A stretch of 64,000 nucleotides of DNA from Fastidiosipila sanguinis (GCF_002998295.1 NZ_CP027226.1:1-64000), one strand, 5' to 3'; positions 18,304-27,580 are shown, counted from the first letter of the stretch. The notes: generated from the letters alone by a model not told the origin. Numbers and translations: made by a program.

Positions 18304-19215
18304 TTAGGATGCATGATATCTATACTCAATTGGTGTCATGCATTCTAAATTTTTTTGATATCTTTTTTCGTTGTAAAATTTGATATATTTTTCTATGCTT
18401 GTCTTTAATTCTTCTAATGAGTTAAATTTCTTATCATAGAACATTTCGGATTTTAACGTTCCAAAAAATGCTTCCATTGGACCATTATCAATGCATTTAC
18501 CTACTCTAGACATACTTTGTATCATTCCAGCATTCTCTAGTTTAGATTTAAATATACGTCCAGTGTATTGAAATCCTCTGTCACTATGAAATATTGGTTT
18601 AGCTGTAGGGTGTTTCTTGATGGCCCTATCAAACATGCTAAATACTAGTTGATTGTTGTTTCTAAATGATATTTCATATTCTATTATGCTTTTATCGTAT
18701 AAATCCATTATTGGACTTAAATAGAGTTTTTTAGATTCGCCTGCTATTGAAAATTCTGTTACATCTGTTAACCATTTTTGATTTGGTAGGTCTGCTTTAA
18801 AGTCTCTGGCTAGTATATTTTCTTTGGTGTATTCTGGTTTTATACTTTTTCTGTTTATTTTCTTTCTGCGTATTCTTGCAGATATACCCATTAGCTTCAT
18901 TAGCCTATGTATGTAGCCTGATGAGTAGGATTTTTGATTAAGTCTGTTTATGAAAATTGTCATTCTACGGTATCCTAGAATACCATCAAATGTTGAGTGG
19001 TATTCTTTTATGAGATTGCATAGGAGTTCATCTTGTATTTCTTTTTCTGCTTTGACTCTATGTCTATTTTTGTAGTAACTACTCCTTGATATTCCTAATA
19101 TTTCGCATAACTTGCTTATTGAATATCCAAGATCTTTGAAGTAATCTATGGTTTGATAGTCTGCTAATTGCCTTACTTTCGTGATTGTAGTTTCCTTTCC
19201 AATTCTTCTTTTTTT
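18304..19215 (-). CDS. Transposase OrfB (DDE integrase core), made by -1 frameshift from OrfA
   Basis: The frame is open for 304 codons but has no good start until an internal ATG at 18963, so it is expected as an OrfAB fusion. The N-terminal part carries an HTH_21-like region ('LCEILGISRSSYYK', 'FDGILGYRRM'). The rve catalytic core shows D in 'QKWLTDVTEF', D in 'PIFHSDRGFQY' and E in 'DNGPMEAFFGTLKSE'. All three DDE residues are present. A TAA lies directly upstream of the slippery run at 19209-19217. Confidence 0.9.
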   Translation of the reverse strand, partial: KKRRIGKETTITKVRQLADYQTIDYFKDLGYSISKLCEILGISRSSYYKNRHRVKAEKEIQDELLCNLIKEYHSTFDGILGYRRMTIFINRLNQKSYSSGYIHRLMKLMGISARIRRKKINRKSIKPEYTKENILARDFKADLPNQKWLTDVTEFSIAGESKKLYLSPIMDLYDKSIIEYEISFRNNNQLVFSMFDRAIKKHPTAKPIFHSDRGFQYTGRIFKSKLENAGMIQSMSRVGKCIDNGPMEAFFGTLKSEMFYDKKFNSLEELKTSIEKYIKFYNEKRYQKNLECMTPIEYRYHAS

Positions 19216-19877
19216 TTAAGAACTTCTAGTTCAAGTTCTTTTCTTTTGCGCAAGGACCTTTCTTTTTCTAGCTCTATTTTGAGTTTTTCTATTTCACTTA
19301 GGTTATCAAAATCAATTTCAGACTTGGATTTCCTTCCACGCTTTTTGTATCTTAGGGCTTCTTCTCCATTTCTTTGATATGATTTTGTCCACTTATACAC
19401 GTTGGCATAGGGTAGTGCATATTTATCTGCTGCTTCTTTATAGCTTAAGTTATTTTCTATTACCCACTTAACTATTTCTAATCTTTCTTCATAAGTGGTA
19501 ATTCTCGATTCCATGGTATAGATGTCTCCTTTGGGATCATAGTCCGTTATTTCTATTCCACTATACCATTTGTTCACCCATCCTCTTATTACTGATTGAC
19601 TTATGTTATACTTCGCTTCTAATTCAGAATATGAGCATTCTCCATTAGTATACTCACTTATTACCATATTCTTGAATTCTTTGGGGTATGTCTTATTTCG
19701 ATTCGACGTATTAAATACAGTTTCTCCACGTTGTTTGTATTTTAAATACCAGGTACGCACTGTTTCTTTATCCGCATGTAATTTCTTAGCAATACTTTCA
19801 AAAGATTCATAGCCATCTTCATATTCCAAGCATGCCTTTATCTTTACTTCTGCACTAAACTTAGGTTTCCTTCCCAT
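19173..19877 (-). CDS. Transposase OrfA (helix-turn-helix subunit)
   Basis: 234 aa from the ATG at 19877, with GGAGG 8 bp upstream. It has three helix-turn-helix-like units ('FESIAKKLHADKETVRTWY', 'YSELEAKYNISQSVIRGWV', 'YKEAADKYALPYANVYKWT'). A C-terminal leucine-zipper-like coiled coil ('EKLKIELEKERSLRKRKELELEVLKKK', quoted here as the Lys/Glu/Leu-rich tail) runs into the frameshift site. Confidence 0.88.
   Translation of the reverse strand: MGRKPKFSAEVKIKACLEYEDGYESFESIAKKLHADKETVRTWYLKYKQRGETVFNTSNRNKTYPKEFKNMVISEYTNGECSYSELEAKYNISQSVIRGWVNKWYSGIEITDYDPKGDIYTMESRITTYEERLEIVKWVIENNLSYKEAADKYALPYANVYKWTKSYQRNGEEALRYKKRGRKSKSEIDFDNLSEIEKLKIELEKERSLRKRKELELEVLKKKEELERKLQSRK
19209..19217 (-). 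other. Programmed -1 frameshift slippery site (A9)
   Basis: On the minus strand nine consecutive A residues lie in OrfA codons Lys-Lys-Lys. A -1 slip moves ribosomes into the OrfB frame, which opens exactly here after a TAA. Confidence 0.8.
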
Positions 19878-19947
19878 AAAAAGTACCTCCAAATAGATTA
19901 GCCTAATTTAATTAATTAGACTGTCTACTTTGGAGGTATCATATCAA

Positions 19948-19960
19948 ACTGTTGAGTTTT
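19948..19960 (+). terminator. Right half of the thyA terminator, split by the insertion sequence
   Basis: ACTGTTGAGTTTT followed by ATTTTG; the partner arm is at 18236-18248. Confidence 0.8.
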
Positions 19961-20053
19961 ATTTTGCGCAAATTTATAAATATCTTTTTCATTTCATATA
20001 CATCTCATATTGGATTGCTATATTACTATCATCCCCAAAGGAGAGGAACGAAT

Positions 20054-21478
20054 ATGTCTATAAAAAGTAGAGCTTTTAAATATTTAACGAGAAAAACCAG
20101 CCGAAGTATAATTATGTTCTTGCTGATGACCTTGATAACAATAACTTTGTTTTCTAGTATTTCTATTCACTCATCAGTGAAGTCGCTTAAACACAGCTTG
20201 CAATATAATACGAACTCTTCATTTAGCATAGAAAGCACAAATGGTAGCATAGCAATCCAAGATCTTCAGTTTTTGCAAAATGAAGATATCAAAGCGAAAG
20301 TAGCCAAGACTAACTATCAACTAGAAGGATTTGCTAGCTTAAAAGAGATGCAAGTTGTTTCAACCGAGAATGGTGTAATTCTAGATGAGGATATTAACGC
20401 TGGAACAACTAATGTGTTGAGAGTATCAGCAGTTCAAAGATCAAATGACCATAGAAGTTTCATAGCAGAAAGCTTCAAGCTGGTATCAGGTAGACACTTA
20501 AATGAAAATGACCAAAACAAAATCCTTGTTCACGAGGAGTTTGCAAAACTAAATAACCTTAAACTAGGCGACAAAGTCAAGTTGAGTAAGGCGGAATTTA
20601 ACCAGGAGCAGATGTACCCTGAAAGAAATGAGAACGACGGGGTAGAATTGTATACGAACGAAAAAACTCAGGAGTCAAACCAACAAAATAATTTACACCA
20701 CAAATCCAAAACAACGCAAAATATGACTACTGAGCCAATTGACTACGAAATCGTAGGAATTTTCACAGGGGAAACTTTAGAAAATTTCACGGGTACATCT
20801 GCTGATATTAGTCAAAACCATGTGTTTACAGATTTTCATTCTGCCCAGAGCTTAAGTGCTCATGAATCTAATGAAAAAGAAGGGGACGCTAAGTCAAGCG
20901 AGAGGGCAAGTACTGTAAGAGTATTTGCGAAAGATGCTGCGGAATTAGATAGTCTGTATGCTAAAGTGCAAGAAGCCCTTAAAGATAATAAGAATGTAAA
21001 ACTAGTTAAAGATGCTAACAGTGTATCTGATGTCTTAGATTCTATAGCTGTAGTAGAGCAGATAGTCTTGATTATGAGCCTAGCAATTTTCTTTGGTGGT
21101 ATTTTAGTCCTAAGTTTATTACTATTGCTATGGTTGCGTGAGAGGATTCATGAGGTAGCTATTTTGCTAAGCGTAGGTAAGAGTAAATCTGAAATTATTT
21201 ATCAATTTTTACTAGAGTTATTCGTACTGTATATACCTACAATTGTCATTAGTACATTGCTCTCTGCTTTTACTACACAATGGATGTGGAAAGCATTCAT
21301 AGCAGATGAAGTTTCAGCGAGCGAGTCTATAATGAATGCAGGTTTAGGAAATAATTTATGGCTGAACACTTTAATTACTTATGGGGTTCTATGCCTGATA
21401 TTAGTAATTGCAGTTTTGATAAGTTCATTCTTCATATTGAAGAAGAAACCAAGAGAATTATTAGATGAAATTATTTAA
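20054..21478 (+). CDS. FtsX-like ABC transporter permease (Vex1-like)
   Basis: 474 aa from the ATG at 20054, with AAAGGAGAGG just upstream; the open frame extends further but lacks a site. The layout is an N-terminal transmembrane helix (about residues 18-40), a large extracellular MacB-type domain and three C-terminal helices with the FtsX signature 'LLLLLWLRERIHEVAILLSVGKSKSEII'. The gene order permease-ATPase-permease-response regulator-kinase is that of the Streptococcus pneumoniae vex123-vncRS locus. Substrates are likely peptides or envelope-active compounds. The insertion sequence ends 107 bp upstream and may affect expression. Confidence 0.85.
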   Translation: MSIKSRAFKYLTRKTSRSIIMFLLMTLITITLFSSISIHSSVKSLKHSLQYNTNSSFSIESTNGSIAIQDLQFLQNEDIKAKVAKTNYQLEGFASLKEMQVVSTENGVILDEDINAGTTNVLRVSAVQRSNDHRSFIAESFKLVSGRHLNENDQNKILVHEEFAKLNNLKLGDKVKLSKAEFNQEQMYPERNENDGVELYTNEKTQESNQQNNLHHKSKTTQNMTTEPIDYEIVGIFTGETLENFTGTSADISQNHVFTDFHSAQSLSAHESNEKEGDAKSSERASTVRVFAKDAAELDSLYAKVQEALKDNKNVKLVKDANSVSDVLDSIAVVEQIVLIMSLAIFFGGILVLSLLLLLWLRERIHEVAILLSVGKSKSEIIYQFLLELFVLYIPTIVISTLLSAFTTQWMWKAFIADEVSASESIMNAGLGNNLWLNTLITYGVLCLILVIAVLISSFFILKKKPRELLDEII

Positions 21479-21528
21479 AAATGTGAGTTTGAAAGGTTAA
21501 ATTTAACAAGATTATAAGAGGTGAAAAA

Positions 21529-22176
21529 ATGGGAATTTTAAATATAGAAAATGTAAGTTACGCATATAACGGTACAAAAAATTTAGTTCTTAATGATATC
21601 AATGCTGAGTTTTTGCCAGGGAAGTTTTATGCAATTATAGGTAAATCAGGTGCAGGTAAATCTACACTACTGTCATTGTTAGCAGGTTTGGATAGTCCTG
21701 ATAAAGGATATATAAAAGTTCAAGGCAAAGATATTGCGGAGGCAGGTTATACAAATCATAGAAAATCTAATATTGCCCTAGTTTTCCAAAGCTATAACCT
21801 CATCGATTATTTGAGCCCACTGGAGAACATTCGTCTCGTAAACAAGGATGCAGATCCACAAATACTTTTAGATTTAGGTTTGAGTGAGGAAGAGATCAAT
21901 AGAAATGTTTTGAAACTATCTGGTGGTCAACAGCAGAGAGTTGCAATTGCTAGAGCTTTGGTATCTGCAGCGCCTATTATTTTGGCGGATGAGCCTACAG
22001 GTAACCTGGACGAAGATACTGCTAACGAAATAATTGCTCTACTTAAGAAGTACGCACTAGAAATGAATAAATGTGTAATTGTTGTAACTCACAGCTTCAG
22101 TTTGACAGAAATGGCAGATGCAGTTTTGCAGTTGAAATCTAAGAAACTTAAATTTGTTAGAGAATTAGAAGATTAA
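21529..22176 (+). CDS. ABC transporter ATPase (Vex2/MacB-type)
   Basis: 215 aa with all nucleotide-binding motifs: Walker A 'GKSGAGKST', Q-loop 'VFQSYNLIDYL', signature 'LSGGQQQRVAIARAL', Walker B 'IILADEPTGNLDE' and the H-loop 'VVVTHS'. This subclass (LolD/MacB/Vex2) couples to FtsX-like permeases, here the genes on both sides. AAGAGGTG precedes the ATG. Confidence 0.92.
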   Translation: MGILNIENVSYAYNGTKNLVLNDINAEFLPGKFYAIIGKSGAGKSTLLSLLAGLDSPDKGYIKVQGKDIAEAGYTNHRKSNIALVFQSYNLIDYLSPLENIRLVNKDADPQILLDLGLSEEEINRNVLKLSGGQQQRVAIARALVSAAPIILADEPTGNLDEDTANEIIALLKKYALEMNKCVIVVTHSFSLTEMADAVLQLKSKKLKFVRELED

Positions 22177-22224
22177 TATCTGCGTAGATTTTAAATAGAT
22201 ATTGAGAGGTTTAAGAGGTTTATT

Positions 22225-23601
22225 ATGTTTAAAAATGCATTTGCTTATGTAACAAAGAAAAAAGTTAAAACACTTGTACTGTTTTTGATAATTATGTTAA
22301 TGGCAACTTTGTGCTTAACAGGTTTATCTATAAAATCAGCTACTGATGAAGCTGCAAAAGAGACTTTTAAAAATATTAGTAATAGCTTTAACATGCAAAT
22401 TAATAGAAGGACAAATCAAGGTACAGCAAGAGGTGCAGGTAACTTGAAGTCTGGAGATATAGATAAAATTGCTAATTTACCAGGAGTTGAAAAGCACTTG
22501 CGTAGAATGAGTGCAGTTGCAGACTTGGTAGATATGGAGAGAGTTGAAACTGAGAATACTTTAGCCAACCTAGATGAGCATAAGAAAAAATATTTTGGCC
22601 AAGCAGTAATGGTTACTGGTGTTAATGACTCCTCTGTAGAAGATAAATTCAATTCAGGTGCCTTGCAACTTAAAGAAGGACGTCATATAACTCCAGAAGA
22701 CAAAAATGTTGTCTTATTACACGAAAGCTTAATGAAGAAAAACAATCTTAAATTAGGAGATAAGATTAAGCTAAAAGGTAATCCTTACGATGCCGATAAT
22801 GTTAAACAATCTTCAGAGACTACAGAGGTTACAATCATTGGTGTTTTTGGTGGAGATAATCAAGGACAAGTAACTTATGCCTTAGAGCTAAATGACAATA
22901 TTGTTATTTCAGACTTGACAACCAGTAATACTTTATACGATACAGACGCAGAAACAGCTAATTATATGGACGCTACATTCTTCTTGAAGGGCGGAGAAAA
23001 CCTAGACAAAGTAATGGCAGAAGCTAAGAAACAAAGTATCAATTGGGATAGCTATACTCTATTCAAGAGTGAAAGCAACTTCCCAGTATTGCAAGAATCA
23101 ATCAATGGAATTTATGGATTCGCGAGAACAATGTTCGTAGGATCTCTAATCTTCTCAGGATTGGTAATAACCTTGATCTTATTCTTGTGGTTGAACGCTC
23201 GTAAGAAAGAAGTTGCCGTCCTACTAAGTATTGGTAGAAGCAAACTACAAATCATCGGACAGTTTATATCCGAAGTACTTATCATTAGTGTGTTTAGTTT
23301 CACCGGAGCATATTTCTTGTCTAAGTACACAGTCAATGGATTTGCAAATGGAGCAATCCGCCATGCTACTAAATCTATCACTAAGAAGCTAGGCCAAGCA
23401 GCAGCTCAATCTAACTTAGGTGGAGGTGCCGAGGCTGAAGGATTCAACAAGACTATAAGTGAACTTAATGTTGCGGTAGATCCAAGTCATATGATGTATG
23501 TTGTGATTATAGGTATTGTAGTTTTGGTATTGGCAGTATTGCTAGCAAGTTATAAAATAATGAAGAGTAGAGCAATCGAACTATTGACTGATATTAAATA
23601 G
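22225..23601 (+). CDS. FtsX-like ABC transporter permease (Vex3-like)
   Basis: 458 aa with the same topology as the protein at 20054: one N-terminal helix ('LVLFLIIMLMATLCLTGLSI'), a large extracellular domain and three C-terminal helices with 'ILFLWLNARKKEVAVLLSIGRSKLQII'. The two permeases are diverged paralogues and probably form a heterodimer with the ATPase encoded between them. A GGATGCCGA-rich insertion is absent; a Gly/Ala-rich stretch near residue 400 lies in the last extracellular loop. Confidence 0.86.
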   Translation: MFKNAFAYVTKKKVKTLVLFLIIMLMATLCLTGLSIKSATDEAAKETFKNISNSFNMQINRRTNQGTARGAGNLKSGDIDKIANLPGVEKHLRRMSAVADLVDMERVETENTLANLDEHKKKYFGQAVMVTGVNDSSVEDKFNSGALQLKEGRHITPEDKNVVLLHESLMKKNNLKLGDKIKLKGNPYDADNVKQSSETTEVTIIGVFGGDNQGQVTYALELNDNIVISDLTTSNTLYDTDAETANYMDATFFLKGGENLDKVMAEAKKQSINWDSYTLFKSESNFPVLQESINGIYGFARTMFVGSLIFSGLVITLILFLWLNARKKEVAVLLSIGRSKLQIIGQFISEVLIISVFSFTGAYFLSKYTVNGFANGAIRHATKSITKKLGQAAAQSNLGGGAEAEGFNKTISELNVAVDPSHMMYVVIIGIVVLVLAVLLASYKIMKSRAIELLTDIK

Positions 23602-23692
23602 TTTGACTAGCTTAGTTACTTGAAGGGACGAGACTGTTAAGCTTGTCACAACGAGCAAAACAAATATTTAGAAACAATGAAAGTGAGCAGCA

Positions 23693-24349
23693 ATGAATAT
23701 CTTAGTTGTAGAAGATGAGAAGATTATTCTAGATGGTATTTGTGAATATTTAGAGAGTCTAGGGTATATTTGCATCAAGGCTCCTGATGGACAAATGGCT
23801 ATTGAGAAGTTTCAAAACAACAAGATAGACATGCTGCTTCTTGATGTTATGCTCCCTATCAAGAATGGTCTGGAAGTCCTGAAGGTTGTGCGAGAAAATA
23901 GCAAGATTCCGGTATTGATGTTGACCGCTCTTGGTGATGATGAAACTATGATCAAGAGCTTTGACCTACTTGTTGATGGTTATATTACTAAGCCTTTTTC
24001 TCTAGCAGTTCTTGGCAAAAGAATAGAGGCTATTAAGAAACGCTACTATACCGAGACAGAAATTTGGGTTTATGAAGATGTTAGGGTTAATTTTTCTGCT
24101 TTTGAAGCAACTTACAAGGGTCAAGAAGTTAAGCTAACTACCAAGGAATTTGAAGTTTTGCGCTTGCTTTGTCAGAACGAAAATCAAGTCTTAAGTCGTA
24201 GCCAGATCTTGGATCACATTTGGGAAGATGTAGATGATGCGCCTATAGATAGAATTGTTGATGCCTATATAAAAGAGTTACGCAAAAAGTTAAATTTAGA
24301 TTGCATTAAGACTATAAAAAATGTAGGTTATGTATTACAACGAAAGTAA
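23693..24349 (+). CDS. OmpR-family response regulator (VncR-like)
   Basis: 218 aa. The receiver domain has acidic pocket E7-D8, phospho-acceptor Asp51 ('LLLDVMLP') and Lys in 'ITKPFS'. The C-terminal winged helix contains 'LTTKEFEVLRLLCQNENQVLSRSQILDHIW' features (Trans_reg_C) and 'RIVDAYIKELRKKL'. It lies between the exporter and the kinase gene and likely controls the exporter. The ribosome binding site is weak. Confidence 0.92.
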   Translation: MNILVVEDEKIILDGICEYLESLGYICIKAPDGQMAIEKFQNNKIDMLLLDVMLPIKNGLEVLKVVRENSKIPVLMLTALGDDETMIKSFDLLVDGYITKPFSLAVLGKRIEAIKKRYYTETEIWVYEDVRVNFSAFEATYKGQEVKLTTKEFEVLRLLCQNENQVLSRSQILDHIWEDVDDAPIDRIVDAYIKELRKKLNLDCIKTIKNVGYVLQRK

Positions 24350-24397
24350 TTTGCTGAGGTTGAGGTCCAAAGGTTGAGGTACAAAGGTAGAGGTGCA

Positions 24398-25753
24398 ATG
24401 CGAAGACTGAAGATTTTACCAAAAACATTTTTATATACTTTGAGTATTCTAGTGACAGTTGTACTTATTGCACACCTGACAATTTACTTAGTTTTCCCAG
24501 CTCTTTATTTAGAAAATAGAAAAAATGACCTCAGTGTTCAAGCAGACCTTTTGGCAGAGAATTTATATGGACTGAGTAAGGGCGAAATTGAAAAATCTAT
24601 AAATCTCTATAATAGAAGTAACGATATTAGTGTTAGCCTGAAAGATCCTCAAAATTTGAATCCAGGTAAACTGGAAGTACCTATAGATGACAATGTAGGT
24701 CGTATGCCTGGTAGTGATAAGAACTCATTGTTTATTGAAGATAGGAAAGTAAAAAGTGCTGAAGGGCAAGAACTAACGATTCAACTGATTTCTTCACAGG
24801 AACTTTTCCATGAGGCCAAAGAACTTACCCTGGACATTTTGCCATACTCCTTGATTGTATGTTTAATTTCTGCGGCTATACTGTCATATATTTACGCAAG
24901 AAGAATAACCAGACCTCTGATAGATATAAAATCAGTTACAAGACGCATGAAGCAATTAGAGGAAGATGCTTTCTTTGAAATTGATTCTGAAGATGAGATT
25001 GGTGAGTTTAAATCACAAGTTAATAGTGTATATGATCAGTTGCTACAAATTATTTCTGAGTTGCAAGAGAAAAATGAATACATGCTCAACACAGAAAAGC
25101 AGAAAGTAGACTTCTTGCGTAGTACTTCACATGAGCTCAAAACCCCTTTGGCAAGCCTGAGAATTATGCTGGAAAATATGCAGCTTAACATTGGTAAATA
25201 TGCCGATAGGGATAAGTACCTGGCGGAGAGTATTAATGAAGTCGATAGAATGACTGAACTAATGAGCGAAATACTTAATGTTTCTAAATTGCAAGAAGTT
25301 AATAGTCCTAGTGAAATTTTAGATCTCGAAGAAGTTTTGAACGAAGTTCTGGCTGAGTACAAGGTATTGATAAAAGCAAAATCAATCAAACTTTGTGTAG
25401 AGTTGGAAGGAGAAAATGTTTACATAGCCAAATCTGCTCTTAAAAAAGTTCTTTCTAATTTAATCAGTAATGCTGTTAAATATACCGAAGAATCTGGGAG
25501 TATCCACATTTATACAGACCAAAACAAATTATATATAGAGAACACTGGAAAAGTTCTGAGTGAGAAAGAATTGAAAAAAGTTTTTGAGATCTTCTATAGA
25601 AGTGAAATTAAAGATAAGAATTCTCTTCAAGATGGCAATGGATTAGGGCTTTATGTGGTCAAGAATATTTTAGACCTTTATGGATTCAGCTATGATTTTA
25701 AGGCAAGTGCTGCGGGAATGGTTTTTGTAATTGACCTTATGAGTAATAAATAG
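24398..25753 (+). CDS. Sensor histidine kinase (VncS-like)
   Basis: 451 aa from the ATG at 24398 (AGAGGTG upstream). It has two transmembrane helices (about residues 8-30 and 145-168) around a sensor domain of about 115 residues, then a HAMP-like linker. The H-box 'STSHELKTPLASL' carries His245. The ATPase domain has the N-box 'NLISNAVKYTEE' and G-box 'GNGLGLYVVKNIL'. It forms the pair of the regulator 48 bp upstream. The bases before it contain a short run of GAGGT/CAAAGGT repeats (24357-24395). Confidence 0.92.
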   Translation: MRRLKILPKTFLYTLSILVTVVLIAHLTIYLVFPALYLENRKNDLSVQADLLAENLYGLSKGEIEKSINLYNRSNDISVSLKDPQNLNPGKLEVPIDDNVGRMPGSDKNSLFIEDRKVKSAEGQELTIQLISSQELFHEAKELTLDILPYSLIVCLISAAILSYIYARRITRPLIDIKSVTRRMKQLEEDAFFEIDSEDEIGEFKSQVNSVYDQLLQIISELQEKNEYMLNTEKQKVDFLRSTSHELKTPLASLRIMLENMQLNIGKYADRDKYLAESINEVDRMTELMSEILNVSKLQEVNSPSEILDLEEVLNEVLAEYKVLIKAKSIKLCVELEGENVYIAKSALKKVLSNLISNAVKYTEESGSIHIYTDQNKLYIENTGKVLSEKELKKVFEIFYRSEIKDKNSLQDGNGLGLYVVKNILDLYGFSYDFKASAAGMVFVIDLMSNK

Positions 25754-25914
25754 ATTTTTGCCTGTGAAAAGAGCTGAAAGTTCGCCGGATCCAGCCTTAT
25801 TTACAAAATAATTAATAAATTTTATCCGTAAGTGTTATTATTAAGTGTGAACAAAATGCTAATAGATAAATAGTCGCTGTTGCTTATTGGCAAGAACGCT
25901 AGGAGGAGGTTATT

Positions 25915-27066
25915 ATGGCATATAGAATGATTTTAAACGAACGCTCTTACTTCGGAGCAGGGGCAATTGAGAATATTCCAGTAGAGTTTAAAGGACGTGG
26001 ATTAAAGAAGGCAGTTGTTATTACTGATAAAGGCTTGCTAAAAGCTGGTGTAGTAGATAATGTTACTGCTATTTTGGATAGAGAAAATATTGATTATGAA
26101 ATTTTCGATGAAGTTAATCCAAACCCATCAGTTGACAATGTTAAAGCAGGTGTAGAATTTGTTAAAAATGCAAATGCAGATTGCTTAATTGCTATAGGTG
26201 GTGGTTCTTCAATGGATACAGCAAAAGCTGTTGGTATAATTATTGAAAATCCTGAATTTGCAGATGTTGTCAGCCTAGAAGGTGTTGCAGATACTAAACA
26301 CAAAGCCATGATGACTTTCGCAGTTCCTACAACAGCAGGTACTGGTGCAGAAGTTACAATCAACTACGTTATTACTGATACAGCTAATAAACGTAAATTT
26401 GTTTGTGTAGACCCTAACGATATCCCTGATGTTGCATTTGTAGATAGTGACTTAATGATGTCAATGCCAGCTAAATTAGCAGCAGCTACAGGTATGGATG
26501 CTTTGACACACGCTATTGAAGGTTACATCACACCAGGTGCATGGGAAATGAGTGACATGGTTCACATCAAAGCAATTGAAATGATTGGTGCAAATATTAG
26601 AGCAGCTGTAAAAGGTGATCCTAAAGCTAGAGAAAATATGGCAACAGGTCAATATATTGCAGCTATGGGATATTCAAACGTAGGATTAGGTTTGGTCCAC
26701 GGTATGAGTCACCCACTAAGTGCTTGGTACGGAATAGCTCATGGTCAAGCTAATGCAATTTTACTTCCAACAGTAATGCGTTATAACAAAGACTTTACCG
26801 GTGAAAAATATAGAGATATTGCAAAAGCTTTAGGCGTAGAAAATACAGAATCTATGTCAATTGAAGAAGCAAGAGATGCAGCTTGTGATGCAGTTCTACA
26901 AATTGCTAAAGATGTAGAAATGACAGAGAAATTGTCAGACTTAGGCGTAAAAGCAGAAGATTTACCAGAGATCGCAAAAGATGCTTTGGCAGACGTTTGT
27001 ACACCAGGAAACCCAAGAGAAGCAAAATTAGATGAAATCCTAGAGTTATACAAATCATTGATGTAG
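25915..27066 (+). CDS. fucO: Lactaldehyde reductase / 1,2-propanediol dehydrogenase (iron-dependent alcohol dehydrogenase)
   Basis: A 383-aa group III alcohol dehydrogenase with striking overall agreement to E. coli FucO as I recall it. It shares the N-terminus 'RMILNE', 'IAIGGGSSMDTAKA', 'PTTAGTGAEVTINYVITD', 'RKFVCVDPNDIP', and 'NVGLGLVHGMSHPL' plus 'HGQANAILLP', which hold the metal-binding histidines. It would reduce L-lactaldehyde to 1,2-propanediol with NADH during fucose or rhamnose fermentation, or act on related aldehydes. No fucose genes are next to it. AGGAGGAGG lies just upstream, suggesting strong translation. Confidence 0.9.
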   Translation: MAYRMILNERSYFGAGAIENIPVEFKGRGLKKAVVITDKGLLKAGVVDNVTAILDRENIDYEIFDEVNPNPSVDNVKAGVEFVKNANADCLIAIGGGSSMDTAKAVGIIIENPEFADVVSLEGVADTKHKAMMTFAVPTTAGTGAEVTINYVITDTANKRKFVCVDPNDIPDVAFVDSDLMMSMPAKLAAATGMDALTHAIEGYITPGAWEMSDMVHIKAIEMIGANIRAAVKGDPKARENMATGQYIAAMGYSNVGLGLVHGMSHPLSAWYGIAHGQANAILLPTVMRYNKDFTGEKYRDIAKALGVENTESMSIEEARDAACDAVLQIAKDVEMTEKLSDLGVKAEDLPEIAKDALADVCTPGNPREAKLDEILELYKSLM

Positions 27067-27107
27067 GATTTTAATTTTAAATATATTAATTTTGTATAGA
27101 TTATTAG

Positions 27108-27141
27108 AGCTACGTGGCAAAATCTTGTCACGTAGCTTTTG
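27108..27141 (+). terminator. Intrinsic terminator after fucO
   Basis: Stem AGCTACGTG / CACGTAGCT, extended by CAA/TTG inside, followed by TTTTG and further Ts. Confidence 0.88.
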
Positions 27142-27183
27142 TTTTTGGTTTTCTTATATTCTTATACTGTTCGCGATGTATTT

Positions 27184-27214
27184 TTGTTAGAATGTATGCA
27201 AAGTGGAATATAAT
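27184..27214 (+). promoter_or_regulatory. Possible promoter for the small membrane protein/glycosyltransferase pair
   Basis: TTGTTA and TATAAT separated by 19 bp, longer than ideal. The -10 is perfect. Confidence 0.4.
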
Positions 27215-27288
27215 ATATTCGTACGGTCTCGGTATGTGACAGATTTGATTAGTAAAAAGTTTAATTAAAAGAAAAGGAATGAAAAAAT

Positions 27289-27549
27289 ATGGATTTTAAA
27301 GCGTTATTAAAAGCAGGTGGAGTTTTTGTAGTAGTTGTTATTGCCTTGTGGTTTACAAGAGGAGTATTTAACTTTATCTCTAAATGGATTGTTTCTCCAG
27401 GATTAGTACTTGTCGCTTTGGTTATTGCATTTTTTGCATATAAATTCTTTAGGGGTCAAGATAATAACAACAAAAATATAAATGCAAATTCAAACACTAA
27501 TACAAACACAAATTCTAGCAGTGTTAATAATCAAGACGATTTTAATTAA
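27289..27549 (+). CDS. Small membrane protein with Asn-rich tail
   Basis: 86 aa: two hydrophobic segments (about residues 9-30 and 36-55) followed by a hydrophilic tail made mostly of Asn, Thr and Ser. AAAGGAATG lies upstream of the ATG. No family recognised. It precedes a glycolipid glycosyltransferase gene by 31 bp and may be co-transcribed. Confidence 0.7.
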   Translation: MDFKALLKAGGVFVVVVIALWFTRGVFNFISKWIVSPGLVLVALVIAFFAYKFFRGQDNNNKNINANSNTNTNTNSSSVNNQDDFN

Positions 27550-27580
27550 TTAGTTAGTTAGGGTAGTTAGGGAAAAATAA

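Larger units (their letters stand above)
18255..19946 (-). mobile_element. IS3-family insertion sequence, IS150-like
   Basis: 1692 bp. The ends form imperfect inverted repeats of about 40 bp. They begin TGAACTGACCC (left) and TGATATGATACC (right, read inward), share AAGTAGACA at the same position and end in AATTAAA. A 3-bp direct repeat AAC (18252-18254 and 19947-19949) flanks the element, which fits the family. It encodes OrfA and OrfB on the minus strand with a frameshift site, and both frames are intact, so it may be active. Confidence 0.9.

Noticed and set aside
24357-24397. Short tandem GAGGT/CAAAGGT repeats before the kinase gene, and similar CAAAGG/GCAG repeats at 11890-11960
   Set aside because: Too short and degenerate for a defined repeat family; probably purine-rich translation-initiation context.
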